Shown here piece after piece: positions 1-10,420 of a stretch of DNA of 64,000 nt. A program made the position numbers and the translations under genes. A model generated the notes under the pieces. It saw only the letters and a program-made list of their open reading frames with translations. It ran no database searches and was not told where the DNA came from. Location: assembly GCA_016808115.1 (NCBI GenBank), contig JAEQBH010003962.1, positions 124,001-188,000 on the forward strand. Reading direction: 5' to 3'. This DNA is from Tetrastigma voinierianum. Taxonomy: Eukaryota; Streptophyta; Magnoliopsida; Vitales; Vitaceae. How positions within the stretch are numbered: position 1 is the stretch's first letter; the number at the start of each line of letters is the position of its first letter.

Positions 1-851
1 ACAACCATAGAAAATGAAAAAAAGCAAGAAAAGAGGAGAAGAGTGTTGATGAAACCCATTTTTTCTCTTCAAATCTCCTTCTTCTTCTCCTTCAAGGCCA
101 AAATCGATTTCCTCCAAGAAAGGTTTGCCTTTGGTTGTTTCCATCCAAAGGGTCTTCTTTCTTGCCTCCAAGAGCTCCTCCCGAACTCCTCTAGAAAAAA
201 CACCCTTTTAATGCCCTAATTTCCCTTTTATGGCCAAACGCCGAAGAACAGAAGAGATGGGCTTCTCAAAAATATGGGCCTCGGCATCACGCTATAGCGT
301 GATGGATTTGGCGCTATGGCGTGGCAAAAAATGGGAAGCCACTAGAGGAATGAAGGCCAAACCACGCTGAGGCGTGAGAAGCTCACGCTATAGCGTGTTC
401 TCACGACGTAGCGTGAGTGGTCTCACACCGTAGAGTGTGTGGACTCACGCTAAAACGTGAGTTGCTCACGTTTCGTCAGATTTTCCTACTTTGGCGTCCT
501 TCACTCCTTTCTTCATAACTTCTTCATCCGGACTCCGAATCATATGATCTTGGTGTTGTTGGAAAGATCTTGAAGTGTAGAATCCATCCCTATAAAGTGT
601 GATTCCAATTGAGCTCATATTATAGCTACAAAGGTCAAAATACAGTAGCTATTGCTGTATGTTGTAGCAGTGTTTGCTGATTTTCCATTTTTTTCGCCTT
701 GTTTTCACTCTAATTTTGCAATTCCTCTAAAATGATTGGACTCCAATCATAAATATGAACATTTGTATATTGTGACAATTTATTTAACATAAAAACACTA
801 AAAAACTAAGTAAAACATAGGGATAAAAATAAGTATTTAAGATACTCATCA
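1..851 (-). mobile_element. LTR fragment, unclassified family (LTR0), minus strand
   Basis: Read on the minus strand, the sequence starts with TGATGAGTATC at 851 and runs off the left edge of the window. It has the layout of an LTR: an AT-rich start, an array of dyad-symmetric words (285-475), a TATA-like box near 225-236, then a C/T-rich leader. No coding sequence is seen. It abuts the gag remnant of element T, so it is probably an LTR inserted in, or replacing, the start of T. The left end and its target duplication lie outside the window. The family is not recognised. Confidence 0.55.
285..475 (-). promoter_or_regulatory. Dyad-word array in LTR0 upstream of a TATA-like box
   Basis: About seven copies of a word based on CACGCTATAGCGTG occur. 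The first (285-304, CATCACGCTATAGCGTGATG) is a perfect 20-bp palindrome. Others are at 308-324, 362-377, 381-397, 400-417, 421-441 and 444-463; the last has arms ACTCACG and CGTGAGT. On the minus strand the array lies about 55-245 bp upstream of a TATA-like CATAAAAGG (225-236). That is the U3 enhancer position, so a regulatory role is inferred, not shown. Confidence 0.45.
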
Positions 852-856
852 CCTAT

Positions 857-2206
857 TAGGACAACGTCTACTCAAAGGGTGTATGCTAACACCAACCCGG
901 TAACACAACCTGGAATTTATAATGAGCCACTTCCTTTATGGAGGCACGGGGGGCACTATTTCACCACCCTTAGGGTAGGTATTAATAGAGGCCAGCAAAT
1001 TCCTCAGCCTTTTATGTAGCCACCTCCACCACCACAAAATTTGGAGGCAATAAGGGAAGAGGTACAGGAGATGTATAGGCCTAGCCTTAGACAGGTTGGC
1101 CACCCATAATTCTATAATCCATACAGAGAGGCAATAGATAGAGAGAATCCTTACCTAAGAGGGTATATGATTCCCAAATTCTCTTTTTTCTTTGGAGAAA
1201 ATGGACAGTCGACTTTGAAGCATGTGGCTAGATTCACACTACAATGTGGGGAATTGACCAACTATGAAAATTTCTCTTATCTCAAACTTAGGATATTTCC
1301 TAACTCATTAATAGGAGCTTCTTTTACTTGGTATGCAACATTTCCAAGGAATTCTATCATGAGTTGGTAAGAAAAGGAGAGACAGTTACACACACAATTC
1401 TTTAGAGTAGAACCTAAGATTTGCATAGATGAATTATCAAGGGTAACCAAAAGGGGTGGAGAATTAGCAGTCATTAATCACTCATTTCAAAATAATGAGG
1501 AATAGATGCAAAATCCATCTCCCATAAATAGAGTACGTGAAGATAGCATAGAGGGGACTTGATACAGAGCTGAGGAAGAAGTTCCAAGGTATGAAGTTTA
1601 GAGACTTCTATGAGCTTGCTGCTAAGGTAACAAAGTATGAAGAATTACTTAGGGAAGAAAGTCAATAAAGAAAGACCTCTATAGGAACTTACTGCTAGGA
1701 GGTCAATTATGAAGAAACTGTAGTAGCAGATATCCCAAGTATAGGTTCCTTCATTTTCCTTCTACTGGTGAAGAAAGCGTTTGACTTATGGAAGAACTCA
1801 CAGACCTCCAATACACAAGCACATTATACTTTTTATGAGGAAGAGACTAAGGAAATCTTTGATTTCCTTTTGAAGGAGAAATTCATCACATTTCCCTAAG
1901 ATCACTAACTCCCCAACAAAGAGGAAATAAGGGGAAAAGTATATTGTAAGTATCATAACTTCTGGAATCACGGTACTAATTCTTGTTAGAGTTTCAGGAA
2001 TATTATTTAGGACATAATCAACAAGGGAATACTGAAGTTCCCTAAGAAAAAAGAGGCCACGGTGATGGATGAAGATCTTTTCCCAGAAATGGCTTTAGTC
2101 AACATAGCTGCTGCTGATATGAGAGCAATTCTGAATGGAAAGGAGGATGGGAATTTTTCTCCTAATATCAAGATAAGAAAGGTATGGATTCCTAAACAAT
2201 ATATGG
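857..2206 (+). pseudogene. Gag of Tat-type element T, broken
   Basis: This codes for the capsid/nucleocapsid polyprotein of an LTR retrotransposon. A proline-rich N-terminal part (near 1020-1050) is followed by the capsid core at 1167-1370, with phrases such as DGQST-like NGQSTLKHVARF and LKLRIFPNSLIGASFTWY. The C-terminal part shows a CKYHN-type stretch near 1950 and KFPKKKEATVMDEDLFP at about 2035-2090. Several in-frame stops are visible; many fit C-to-T or G-to-A changes, for example a TAA where SWQ is expected near 1368. The N-terminus is cut off by LTR0. The reading ends at 2210, where a Tekay-type LTR begins. The family assignment is firm; the gene is dead. Confidence 0.75.
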
Positions 2207-2210
2207 TTTA

Positions 2211-2760
2211 TGTAAAACCCAAGAAAATTCAATTTTCTAAGAAAGGTAAAATGGTAATTTTAGTTGAAAATCCGGAATTTTTCTAGATCTCAGATAATGA
2301 AACGGACTTCACTATTGGAATTGTCTCGCAAAATCTAGCTACCCCATCGAATTTCGTCCAATTCCGAGATAGTCAAAATTTCACGTTTTTCGAGGCACTA
2401 AGAGTAACGAGTGACACTTGACACAAGTTGGATGGCTATTAAGGAGCAATGTGTCAAAAGGAGAGCAAGTCAAACACAAGCCTAAGTGGGACCCATGTGG
2501 GACTTGTGTCACCACCTAAGTGGATGGAAATCCAAAATTTAGGATAAGTGGATAAGGGAAATCCAAAGAGATCCAATGAGAGTGTGACATATGGCAAGAG
2601 AGGACATCCCACTTGACCCAAGCTTGACCAAACCGGTTGGGAGAGGGAAAAAGAGAGAAAGAAAGAAAGAAAAGGAGAGGGAAGAAGAAGTAGAGAGAGA
2701 AGCTCTCACTCTCTTCTAGATTTTCTCCGACGATCTGACCAAGCCGGTTTGGCGGCTAAA
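2211..2760 (+). mobile_element. 5' part of a Tekay-family LTR (F-like) inside T
   Basis: It begins with TGTAAAACCC followed by the block (AAAATGGTAATTT, GAATTTTTCTAGATCTC, ATGAAACGGACTTCAC) shared with F1, F3, H and F5 elsewhere in the window. The match continues through the 'drought' of coding sequence to the GA-rich block near 2650-2700 and stops near 2760. Only the first quarter to third of a roughly 2-kb LTR is present, and no LTR end (GGGGCGTCACA) is seen here. A protease/RT fragment of the same lineage follows directly. Confidence 0.7.
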
Positions 2761-2810
2761 GGAAAGCCACACCCTCGCGACAAGAGCCGTGCGAGAGAAT
2801 CGCTTGCAGG

Positions 2811-3789
2811 TTGGAGGCCTCGACAAGCTTAAGCAGTGTGAGTTCTTTCCTAAGGACTAGGGTGAACGTGGATCTCATATGTCGGGGTTGCAAGTTAGAG
2901 ATCTCTATGATTCTGCTCATAGTTGACTTGAGGGTCACAGACATGTCAGAGTTCGATGTCATCCTTAGGATGGATTGGTTAACAGCATACCGAGTCGTCA
3001 TTGATTGTGAGCGTATGAGGGTTACCGCCTACACACCGAGCGATACTTACGTTACATTTCAGGGGGATAAGCACGACGTTTACCCTGCATCATGTACGAT
3101 TCTAGATGCATACTGCATGTTTAGCTGGGTTGGCTAGCAAGCCTTACCCCGGGAGGATGAGGGCGGACCACCGATTTACCCGTGGTTCGTAAGTATGATG
3201 ATGTTTTTGGGTGAGCTACCAGAATTACCTTGGCAGAGGGATGTAGAATTATGTATTGAGTTACACCCTGGTACGTCGCCCATCTCTATGACTCCACATA
3301 GGATGGCACCAGTTGAGTTGCAGGAACTTAGGGTCCAAATACAGAGCTGGCTGACAAGTGGTTTCACACCGAAAGCACTTTATCATGGGGCACCCGCTTT
3401 GTTTGGAAAGAAAAAAAGACAAACCCTTCGACTATGCATTGACTAATGACTAACCGAACAAGACATCAAGAATCGTATCCATTACCGGTGATAGATGACT
3501 TGTTTGATCACAGAAGGGCGAGTCTACTTCCAAGATAGACCTTCGTGACCGGTTACCGCTGAGAGTTAGGCACGAGCATCTCCAAGACAAAGATTTAGGA
3601 CGCGTATGGTGCCTTTGAGTTCACGGTGATGCCCTTCGGATTGACGAACGTGCCAACAACATTTAAGGATCTCATACATAGGGTATTCCAACCCTATCTA
3701 GATCAGTTTGTCATGGTCTTCGAGGATGACGTTTTGATCTACTCCCAGTCGGAGGAGGAGCATGAGGATCATTTGAGGGTCATTCTACA
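2811..3789 (+). pseudogene. Protease-RT fragment of Tekay/Del-type chromovirus
   Basis: The frame at 2811-3137 carries the C-terminal protease/linker phrase VDLRVTDMSEFDVILRMDWL, with VVIDCERMRV further on. 3195-3446 is the RT N-terminal part (HPGTSPISMTPHRMAPVEL, then LRLCID). After a frameshifted stretch, 3626-3789 is the RT palm (MPFGLTNVPTTFKDLIHRVF, then VFEDDVLIYSQS, where F-EDD replaces the usual F-DD). It stops abruptly after HEDHLRVILQ. The same phrases occur on the minus strand in element D, so both are the same lineage. At 3790 the reading changes to the Tat integrase zinc finger: a junction inside pol, not a clean insertion. Confidence 0.75.
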
Positions 3790-4818
3790 GCTATTTTTGG
3801 CCGACCATTCTAAAAGACTGCATCACCTACTCCAAAGGTTGTCAACAGTGCTAGAGATATGGAAGTATACAAAGGATTCCTACTGTTGAATTACATTCAA
3901 TAGTAAAGGCATGGCCATTCAGAGGATGGGCTATGGATCTAATTGGGAAGATTCATCCAACATTATCAAAGGGGCTCAACTTCATCTTAGTTGCTACAGA
4001 TTATTTCACTAAGTGGGTGGAGGTAATACCATTGAAGAGAGCATAACAGAAGGATGTGATTCAGTTCATCAAGGAGCAAATTATTCAAAGGTTTGGAATT
4101 CCTCAATCTATCACTATTGATCAAGGAACAATGTTTACTGGGGAAGAAATGAATTATTTTGCTATGAATTATGAAATACAACTCATCATATCAACTCCTT
4201 TTTATGCTATGCCTAAACTAATGGACAAGCAGAAGCATCCAACAAAATGTTGATAAGAATCCTGGAGAAAATGCTAGAGGAGAATCCTAGAGATTGGTAC
4301 AATATTTTATCAGAGACATTGTGGGCATACAGAAATTATAAAAGGAGTTATACAAGGGTTAGTCATTTTTCTCTGACTTATAGACAAGATAGTATTCCCA
4401 ATGGAAGTGGTAGTGTCTTCTCTAAGAATGTCTAGCAAATGGCCTTACTCTACAAGAGCATAGTAAGGCCATGATGATGGAACTCGAATCAGTAGATGAC
4501 AAAAGAATACAAGCCTTCAACTACATGTTGATTCATAAAAACAAAGTGGCTTAGACTTATAAAAAGAGAATTAAGAGGAAAAACTTTGAAGTAGGAGAGC
4601 TTGTTATTATTCTACTAGTTAGTTCCAAAGACAAAGAATTGGGTAAATGGTCTCCCAACTGGGAAGGACCTTTCAAAGTGCATCAAGAACTACTTGGAAA
4701 TGCATATTGGTTAGCAAACCTACAAGGAGAGCCACACAAGAGGTTCATCAATGGGAAATACTTGAAGAAGTACTTCCCTACCATGTGGGAAATTGTAAAA
4801 AATTCTCAAAAGAATTAA
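3790..4818 (+). pseudogene. Integrase of Tat-type element T, broken
   Basis: DDE integrase, which would insert element cDNA in the nucleus. The zinc-finger end is readable at about 3790-3870 (WPTILKDCITYSKGCQQC, then RIPTVELHS). The core follows: first Asp in WAMDLIGKI, second in ITIDQGTMFTGEEM (near 4110-4150), and the Glu helix in EASNKMLIRILEKM across a frameshift near 4235-4250. 4247-4435 continues with LSETLWAYRNYKRSYTR. The C-terminal tail near 4560-4800 has GKWSPNWEGPF and NGKYLKKYFPT. Stops are at 4046 and 4433, among others. No chromodomain is present, as expected for Tat. The catalytic residues survive, the frame does not. Confidence 0.8.
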
Positions 4819-4880
4819 GTCGATTCCACAACCTTTAAAGGTGTAATGTTTGGAGAATGTTCTATGTTTTGAGTTAAAAA

Positions 4881-5225
4881 GTAGGCTTTTTAGCCACTAT
4901 TTATCAAGCATTCAAGTTCTCTAACATGCTACCTTGTTCTATTCTATTATTTTGGAGAAAAGTAGGCTTCGTAGCCATTGTTTCTCAAGCATTCAAATGT
5001 TCTGTATGTTGTTTTTGTTCTATGTTTTGGAGAAAAATATATATAGTAGGCTTTTTAGCCACTATTTCTCAAATATATAAACTTGTCCAACAACATACTT
5101 GTTCAATATATCAATAGGCTTTGCAGACACTATTTTCCGGATCTCTCCAATGTTGTACCTGTACCTAATATACGCAGTATATATTTTCAAAGAAAGTAGG
5201 TCTACAAACCGCTTTTAATCAAAAA
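4881..5225 (+). repeat. Tandem repeats (about 81-84 bp) in the 3' region of T
   Basis: The phrase GTAGGCTTTTTAGCCACTAT and its variants recur at 4881, 4962, 5046, about 5115 and about 5197, each followed by a diverged spacer with TCAAGCATTCAA and TGTTCTATGTTTTGGAG. The period is 81-84 bp, then shorter. It starts just after the integrase stop. Tandem repeats in the untranslated region after pol are a known trait of Tat/Ogre elements and can seed satellites. Confidence 0.7.
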
Positions 5226-5240
5226 TAGAGTTACAACATC

Positions 5241-5499
5241 TTTCCACAAACATCAACACACATCAAAAGGTAGGCCTAGTTCCACCTTGATCCACTAATG
5301 AAATATCATGGTTGTAGTGTACGTGTGTTAGTGTTAGTGATTTTTCCACAATTCGTTCCACAAACATCAACACACTTCAAAAGGTAGGCCTAGATGCCAC
5401 CTTTATCCACTAATGCAATGTCATGGTTGTAGTGTATGTGTGTTGGTATCAGTGATTTTTCCACAATTCATCTCACATCAAAAGGTAGGTTTAGTGCCA
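5241..5499 (+). repeat. Second tandem array (about 101-114 bp) in T, split by S
   Basis: The phrase AAAAGGTAGGCCTAG recurs at about 5265, 5379 and 5480, followed by CCACCTTGATCCACTAATG and ATGGTTGTAGTGT. The third unit is cut at 5499 by the S insertion and resumes at 7293-7345 (CCTTGATCCACTAATGCAAT). This continuity shows that S inserted into this array. Confidence 0.75.
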
Positions 5500-5704
5500 T
5501 GATAGGTGTGAATCTTGTTAGCATATTTAGTATTATTTTCATGTGTTTTATGCAACTTAAATGCTAGATTCCCACCATTATCTCTTACGAAAGCTCTAAT
5601 CCCCCATTTTCTTATATTCTGCAGGTTTAGAAGGAAAATCAAGCAAAGTGATAGAAAAATTCAAGTTTAAATGAAGTTGCTGATTTGCTAATACATTCTG
5701 GTTT

Positions 5705-5952
5705 GCCACGACGAAGCTCAAGCCAAGAATGATAGCAACCTCAGGTTCGCCATGATGAAGGATACTACTTGCCATGGTGAAGAGGTTCACCACTACGAAG
5801 GTCAAGGCTCTCGCAACGAAGAGAAATATGATTGAAAGAACACCCTTGGCCTACATAATGAAGAAGCCTTCACCGCGCCGAAGGATCTGCGGGCTTGAGC
5901 AAGAACTCGATTTTGAGCCCATCATTAGCCTATTTTCCAAGGCTTATAAATA
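5705..5952 (+). promoter_or_regulatory. Dyad-word array and TATA box of S
   Basis: The words TTGCCACGACGAAG (5703), TTCGCCATGATGAAG (5746), TTGCCATGGTGAAG (5769), TTCACCACTACGAAG (5786), CTCGCAACGAAG (5810) and TTCACCGCGCCGAAG (5869) share a TTC..CCAT..GAA plan with partial two-fold symmetry. They lie about 60-240 bp upstream of TATAAATA (5945-5952). The position suggests U3 promoter elements; function is inferred. Confidence 0.4.
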
Positions 5953-7171
5953 CTTGTTCTTTAGACATTTTTAGGGTTCCAACTTTGAGAGAAGAAGGCT
6001 CTCTCCTAGGGTTTTTCCTCTCCTTGAAGCTTGTTCCATTTTATAGGATTAGATTTATTAGATTTGTTAGATTTAGGTTTGTTTTGTGAATTCCTTGGTT
6101 TGTAATTGAATATTGCTAGACATACAACCTTATGGAGTGTAGATTTCAGCTTAGATCTTGGTATTGAAGATATTTACAGCTTGAACTCTATTTTGTATCT
6201 CTATCTCTTCTCCTTCTTCAATTTCTGTAGTTTTATGTCGGCTCTAATAAATACGAATTTTAAGGGCTTTGATGGCTTCAAATGATAGCTAAGCATTCAT
6301 AGGTCAAGGTTATCATATTTAGTGTTTGATTCATCTAATCTATTAGTTTGGTTGGTTGATTTATGCTTGCTTTGTTGTATTTGTTGCTAATACTTAGAAT
6401 ACTAAGGTTTTGGTTAATTGATACATGATGAGAATTGGATCTTCAATCCTTTTACTTGGGTATCCTTGGTGACGCTTGGATTAAGCCCTAAAATGTGGTT
6501 TTGATTCTCTAAAGGTGTGAGTCAATTAATCAGGATTTGAATTAACCTAGTCAAAGAGACTTAGGGAATTAGAAAGGTCTAGTACTAAGCGGATTTCACT
6601 AGGAGGGGACACCAAATGTATTAAGTAAGAATTGCAAGAATGTATCTGTGACCAATCTGAGCTTAGTCTAAAGTGTAAAATGATATAAGAACATAATCGT
6701 GGACCAATAGAGTTCTCGAGTAAAATTGCCTTTGAAAAGTATCGCCTCATCGGCTCTAGAAGGATGTAATCGTGAATAAGTGGATAGTGCGAGAAAATAC
6801 AAGGGAAACACTTAGTGGATCCTAGACTGTAGCCTCGACTAACCTTTTTCAAGTTATAATCTCGCCAACCTAGCTCATCTAGATGAATCATTAGGCATTA
6901 ATGATGATAACCAACCCTAGTTCCTCCTTAAGTAGTTTTCTCCATTTTTAGTCAATTACTCTAATTTTCAAAAAGCATTCTATTTTTGTTTAGTTTAGTT
7001 TTTATTATTTCCACAATTCACTTCCATTCATTGAGTCGCTCAAATAGTGAACGACTTTAGTAGCCGGGGTACTCAATCCATATTAAAACCACACCTTCCT
7101 CGTGGGAACGACCTTGGTTCGTAATTGAAAACCATTTTATTACTTGTGCGACCCGTGCACTTGCGGTTAGC

Positions 7172-7292
7172 AACAAGTTTTTTTGCGCCGTTGAATGACA
7201 AGTCTTTGGTGATGTTACCAATGACTTAACAAGTTTTTGGTGCCGTTGCCGAGGACTGACAAGTCTTTGGTGATGTTGCCAACGATTTAACA
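7172..7292 (+). repeat. Four tandem units of LTR end plus tRNA-Asp primer-binding site
   Basis: Units of about 30 bp start with ACAAGT at about 7173, 7198, 7229 and 7259. The third reads TTTTTGGTGCCGTTGCCGAG, close to the tRNA-Asp primer-binding site TGGCGCCGTTGCCGGGGA used by Athila and Tat elements. The others are variants (TTTTTTTGCGCCGTTG; TCTTTGGTGATGTTACC). The last unit ends TTTAACA exactly at the target duplication TGTCA. Confidence 0.65.
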
Positions 7293-7700
7293 TGTCACCT
7301 TGATCCACTAATGCAATGTCATGGCTGTAGTGCGCCTATGCAGTGTAGTGCTCAATGAGTCTCCAACAACATCTCAGGAAAAACATTCCAATTCTCCTAT
7401 TTCCACAAAGCAAAAATGGTAAGCCAATGGCCACCTAGAAAAGGTAGGAAAGGGAGATATTAGCCTTAGGACAATCACTTGTCATCATAGGCTGTGGAGT
7501 ACAATCGCAAAGAGAAAATAACATAATGAGCATATGCGAGAAAGAGGCTTTACAAATGAAAAAATGCAAAATGAATGGCTACAAAGTTCCCAAGTCAAAG
7601 TCTCATCAGTTTATAATTGTTCGAAAATGTCAAAGTCGGATCATGGAAAAATAAAAAGAATGGAGAGAATCCCAATATCCAAGGCAATGCTGGTGAGATG
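7293..7700. other. Resumed T repeat and sequence 3' of the antisense gene
   Basis: 7293-7345 finishes the interrupted T repeat. From there to about 7700 there is no recognisable coding sequence. It would lie downstream of the antisense plant mobile domain gene, as its 3' untranslated region or the spacer of T. A 62-codon plus-strand frame at 7534-7722 matches nothing I know. Confidence 0.4.
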
Positions 7701-8827
7701 CATCAATTTCCTATACTTCTGAAGCCAATTTAGTTGTCTCGTTGAGTTGGGAAGCTAAGAAATGGCCTAAGGACTCGACTTTCTGTAGATGCTCAAGTCA
7801 CTAAGCCTTTATGGCATCACCTTACTCTACCAAAGAGGTTAGCTTCATCTTTTCCTTTTCCAGTTCATTAGTCAACATGTTGATATGCACTTTCTAAGCA
7901 TCATACTCGGTGCATAGCTCATTCTACCACTGCGTTGCTTGTTTCTTGGCAAGTTGGGCTTGATTAAATTCGGTCTTCTGTCTCTTTAAAGCACCTAATG
8001 TGGAGGAGATCTCCATGTTGGATTTCAAAGCATGATCCAATGCAGGGAAAACAGAAGAAGTCAAAACTTAAGCCTTTGAAATGAAAACCTTGGACTGAGG
8101 CACTTTGCAAGCTGATGCCAGCACTACCAGAGCTGCACAAAAACCATTCTTTTGGCTAGTAGACAAAGAAAGAAGGTCCAAGCCAAGAAAAATGGATCAC
8201 AAGAGAGCGAGGTAGCCACGTTGACTACTAAGAGGATATAACAGGATTTGGGTATGGGTAAGGGGGCTCTGGGAGGGGTGTTGGGTGTGAAGTGTAATCT
8301 TGTCTAGGAAAGACAAGTCCAAAGAGAAATTCGTCTCCATCTATATTTGGAAAGTTGATCTCGACTAAACCTGTAAGCATGGAAAATATAAGGCAAAGAA
8401 AAGAAAAATACAAGAAAAATATGAAGGTGAAGAACAAACAAGAGAAGGAGTAGGCCAAGAAGTATGCTCATACTAGCCTTCTCCAACGGTGGTAAACCTT
8501 TCATCCAAAGAGCCATCTGCCGTCTTTGTCTCATCAGGTGCATTGCTAGTATCTTGGGAATTATCCCTACTTGAGGTTTCTTCTCCATAGGTTGACCCTT
8601 GCTCACTATCCTTAGAAGGATCTTCTACTTCTTCAATCTCAATGGGATCATCAACAGTGTTGGAGAAATCATACTGATAGGTTGGTCTACGCGATGATCG
8701 TCATAGATTGGAAGAATTCTCACATCCTTAGAAAGCTTGGGCTTTTTAAGCTGACTACTAGAAATGGTTTTCTTCTCCTTGGCCATCTTGATTTTCTTAG
8801 TAGGCCTACTAGGAGAAGAAGTCAATC

Positions 8828-8896
8828 CTGTATAAAACTGAGGAAATCAGCATAAGGTAAATTTATGAATAAAAATGCAATAAATGATTCTTTTAC
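8828..8896 (-). other. Intron in the PMD gene (69 bp)
   Basis: Donor ACTATAG|GTAAAAG at 8897/8896 and acceptor TTTTATACAG|GATTG at 8828/8827 on the minus strand. Splicing joins ..SSCSPTI to GLTSSPSRPTKK in one frame. GT and AG are both intact. Confidence 0.65.
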
Positions 8897-10196
8897 CTAT
8901 AGTGGGTGAGCAAGAGCTAAGAAGCTCGTCAAATATGATATTCCACCAAGTAGAGAATGATAGAGCTGTGGATAGAAAGGTAATCCCAATGGATCATGAA
9001 AGAGTTTGATATTCCTTAACTAGTGTCTATGTGAATTCCAAGTCTAGTTGAGAAGAAGGCTAAAAAGGTAAAGTTGGAATGAACTGTTGAAAAGAAAACC
9101 GAGGGGCCTAAAGACAAGGAAGGTAGGGCTGTAGACTAGCCAAAGATGTAGAAATTGAAGATGAAAAGGCGAAGGAACCTCCTAAAATAAGTACTCTACA
9201 AGCAGCACTAGCAGAGACCAAAGGACTCTCAAAGTACTGCATATATGGCTGAGATGAAGCCATAATCCGATTCCAAGCTAAGATATGTACAGAATTAGGC
9301 CTCAAGTATAAGTGTATCAATGCCCGATCTACCAATCCCAAGAAGAAATAGATAAGATCATCAGAGGGCATCGTATGTAGAGAATGCGCGACATGGAGTC
9401 CCAAAGTCTTGTAAGAAGTAGGTTCCTTGTCTGAAAGCTCTCGAAAATATGCGAACCACATTTGTACGAACCACAAGGCACAACCAACTTCATGGTAAGG
9501 CTCATTAGAAACATATTTACTCATGGCTTGATAAACTGGGGCTAAGAGTAAAGTGCCTAAGGCATAAGGCTGACCTAGAGCAAGTGTCTTCATCAATGGT
9601 AAGTACTTCATGGTGGGTTTTCTAGAGCTGGGAAAAAATACATATCGGCATAGAGGAGAACCAGCAAAACTCAACATGCTTTCGATATCGTGGAACCCCC
9701 GATGACATCATGCCATTCGGGATAACGGAGTATGAAGTTTAGTGGTAGAGGAAACCTCTATGTGCGGGAGAATAGTCGAATATCAGCTTGAGACATAATG
9801 CATCGATTACTTTCGTATAGGTAGGCCCGTGAGAATGGTAATATCTCTCAATGTGATGGAAATGGGGCCAAAAGGGAGTAGGAAAAAGTTAATACTCTTG
9901 GACCAGAATTTCAGCGCAACACTCATCAACTCAACGTCAAGTGAAGTGTTTACAGTAGTAAGATGAATGAATCTCTCAATCACCAATGCCATCCAAAGTC
10001 CTTTGAAATGTGGGGACAACCTAGTAATCCATGCATTCCGTCGTTAAACCTTTGTGATTTGGCGGGTTTACCATAAATGACCTTAAGAAGTAGTTCAGTC
10101 GTCGATCTCAATGGCAAAGGGAAATTAGGTGGAGAAGAAGATGTTTCTCCAAGAGAATGTGTGAACTCTGGCCCAAGTAAAGGGGGAAGAATAACA

Positions 10197-10263
10197 CTGT
10201 AAAGCAAAAAATGATGTCAGAGTTAACACGAATTAAGGAAGAAAGAGCAAAAATTTAGATTAC
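10197..10263 (-). other. Intron in the PMD gene (67 bp)
   Basis: Donor CATCGAG|GTAATC at 10264/10263 and acceptor TTTTGCTTTACAG|TGTTATT at 10197/10196 on the minus strand. Removal keeps the frame: the split codon AG|T gives Ser between FTSSS and VILPP. The length is near the lower limit of plant introns. Confidence 0.65.
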
Positions 10264-10315
10264 CTCGATGAAGATGTAAATGAGTTGGAAGCCATAGAAC
10301 CAGCATAAGAAGCTC

Positions 10316-10420
10316 CTAAAGAAACAAACAAGAAAGTTCATTGAGTCATGACAAGGGTAAATCTCAAGGCTGTAGGTAGAAATATTGACAAGGCATATAA
10401 ATCTATATAGCGAAAGTTAC
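10316..10420 (-). other. Intron in the PMD gene (105 bp)
   Basis: Donor CTTAAAG|GTAACTTTC at 10421/10420 and acceptor TTGTTTCTTTAG|GAGC at 10316/10315 on the minus strand. The split codon G|GA gives Gly, so the frame runs on from KRLK into ASYAGSM. A further acceptor, TTTGTTTGGCAG|ATTG at 10481, starts the upstream 60-bp exon; the exon before it was not found. Confidence 0.6.

Larger units (their letters stand above)
5500..7292 (+). mobile_element. Athila-like solo LTR S with a repeated right end
   Basis: It starts TGATAGGTGTG, close to the TGTTAGGTGTG start of element B. It holds a TATA box (TATAAATA, 5945-5952), a transcript-leader-like stretch (TTTTAGGGTTCCAACTTTGAG), and ends in about 120 bp of primer-binding-site-like repeats (7172-7292). 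The flanking 5-mers are TGCCA (5495-5499) and TGTCA (7293-7297), a target duplication with one mismatch. The host tandem repeat is continuous once the insertion is removed. No coding sequence: open frames here, such as 6547-6891 on the minus strand, match no known family. Confidence 0.7.

Noticed and set aside
285..475. CRISPR-like repeated palindromes
   Set aside because: The repeats are degenerate, spacers are irregular, and the setting is a plant LTR.
6547..6891. 114-codon minus-strand frame in S
   Set aside because: It is inside an LTR, with LTR-typical sequence and no family resemblance.
8304..8606. 100-codon minus-strand frame in the PMD gene region
   Set aside because: A different frame (acidic EEVEDPSKDSEQGS wording) fits the exon better; the long frame is its shadow and reads into an intron.
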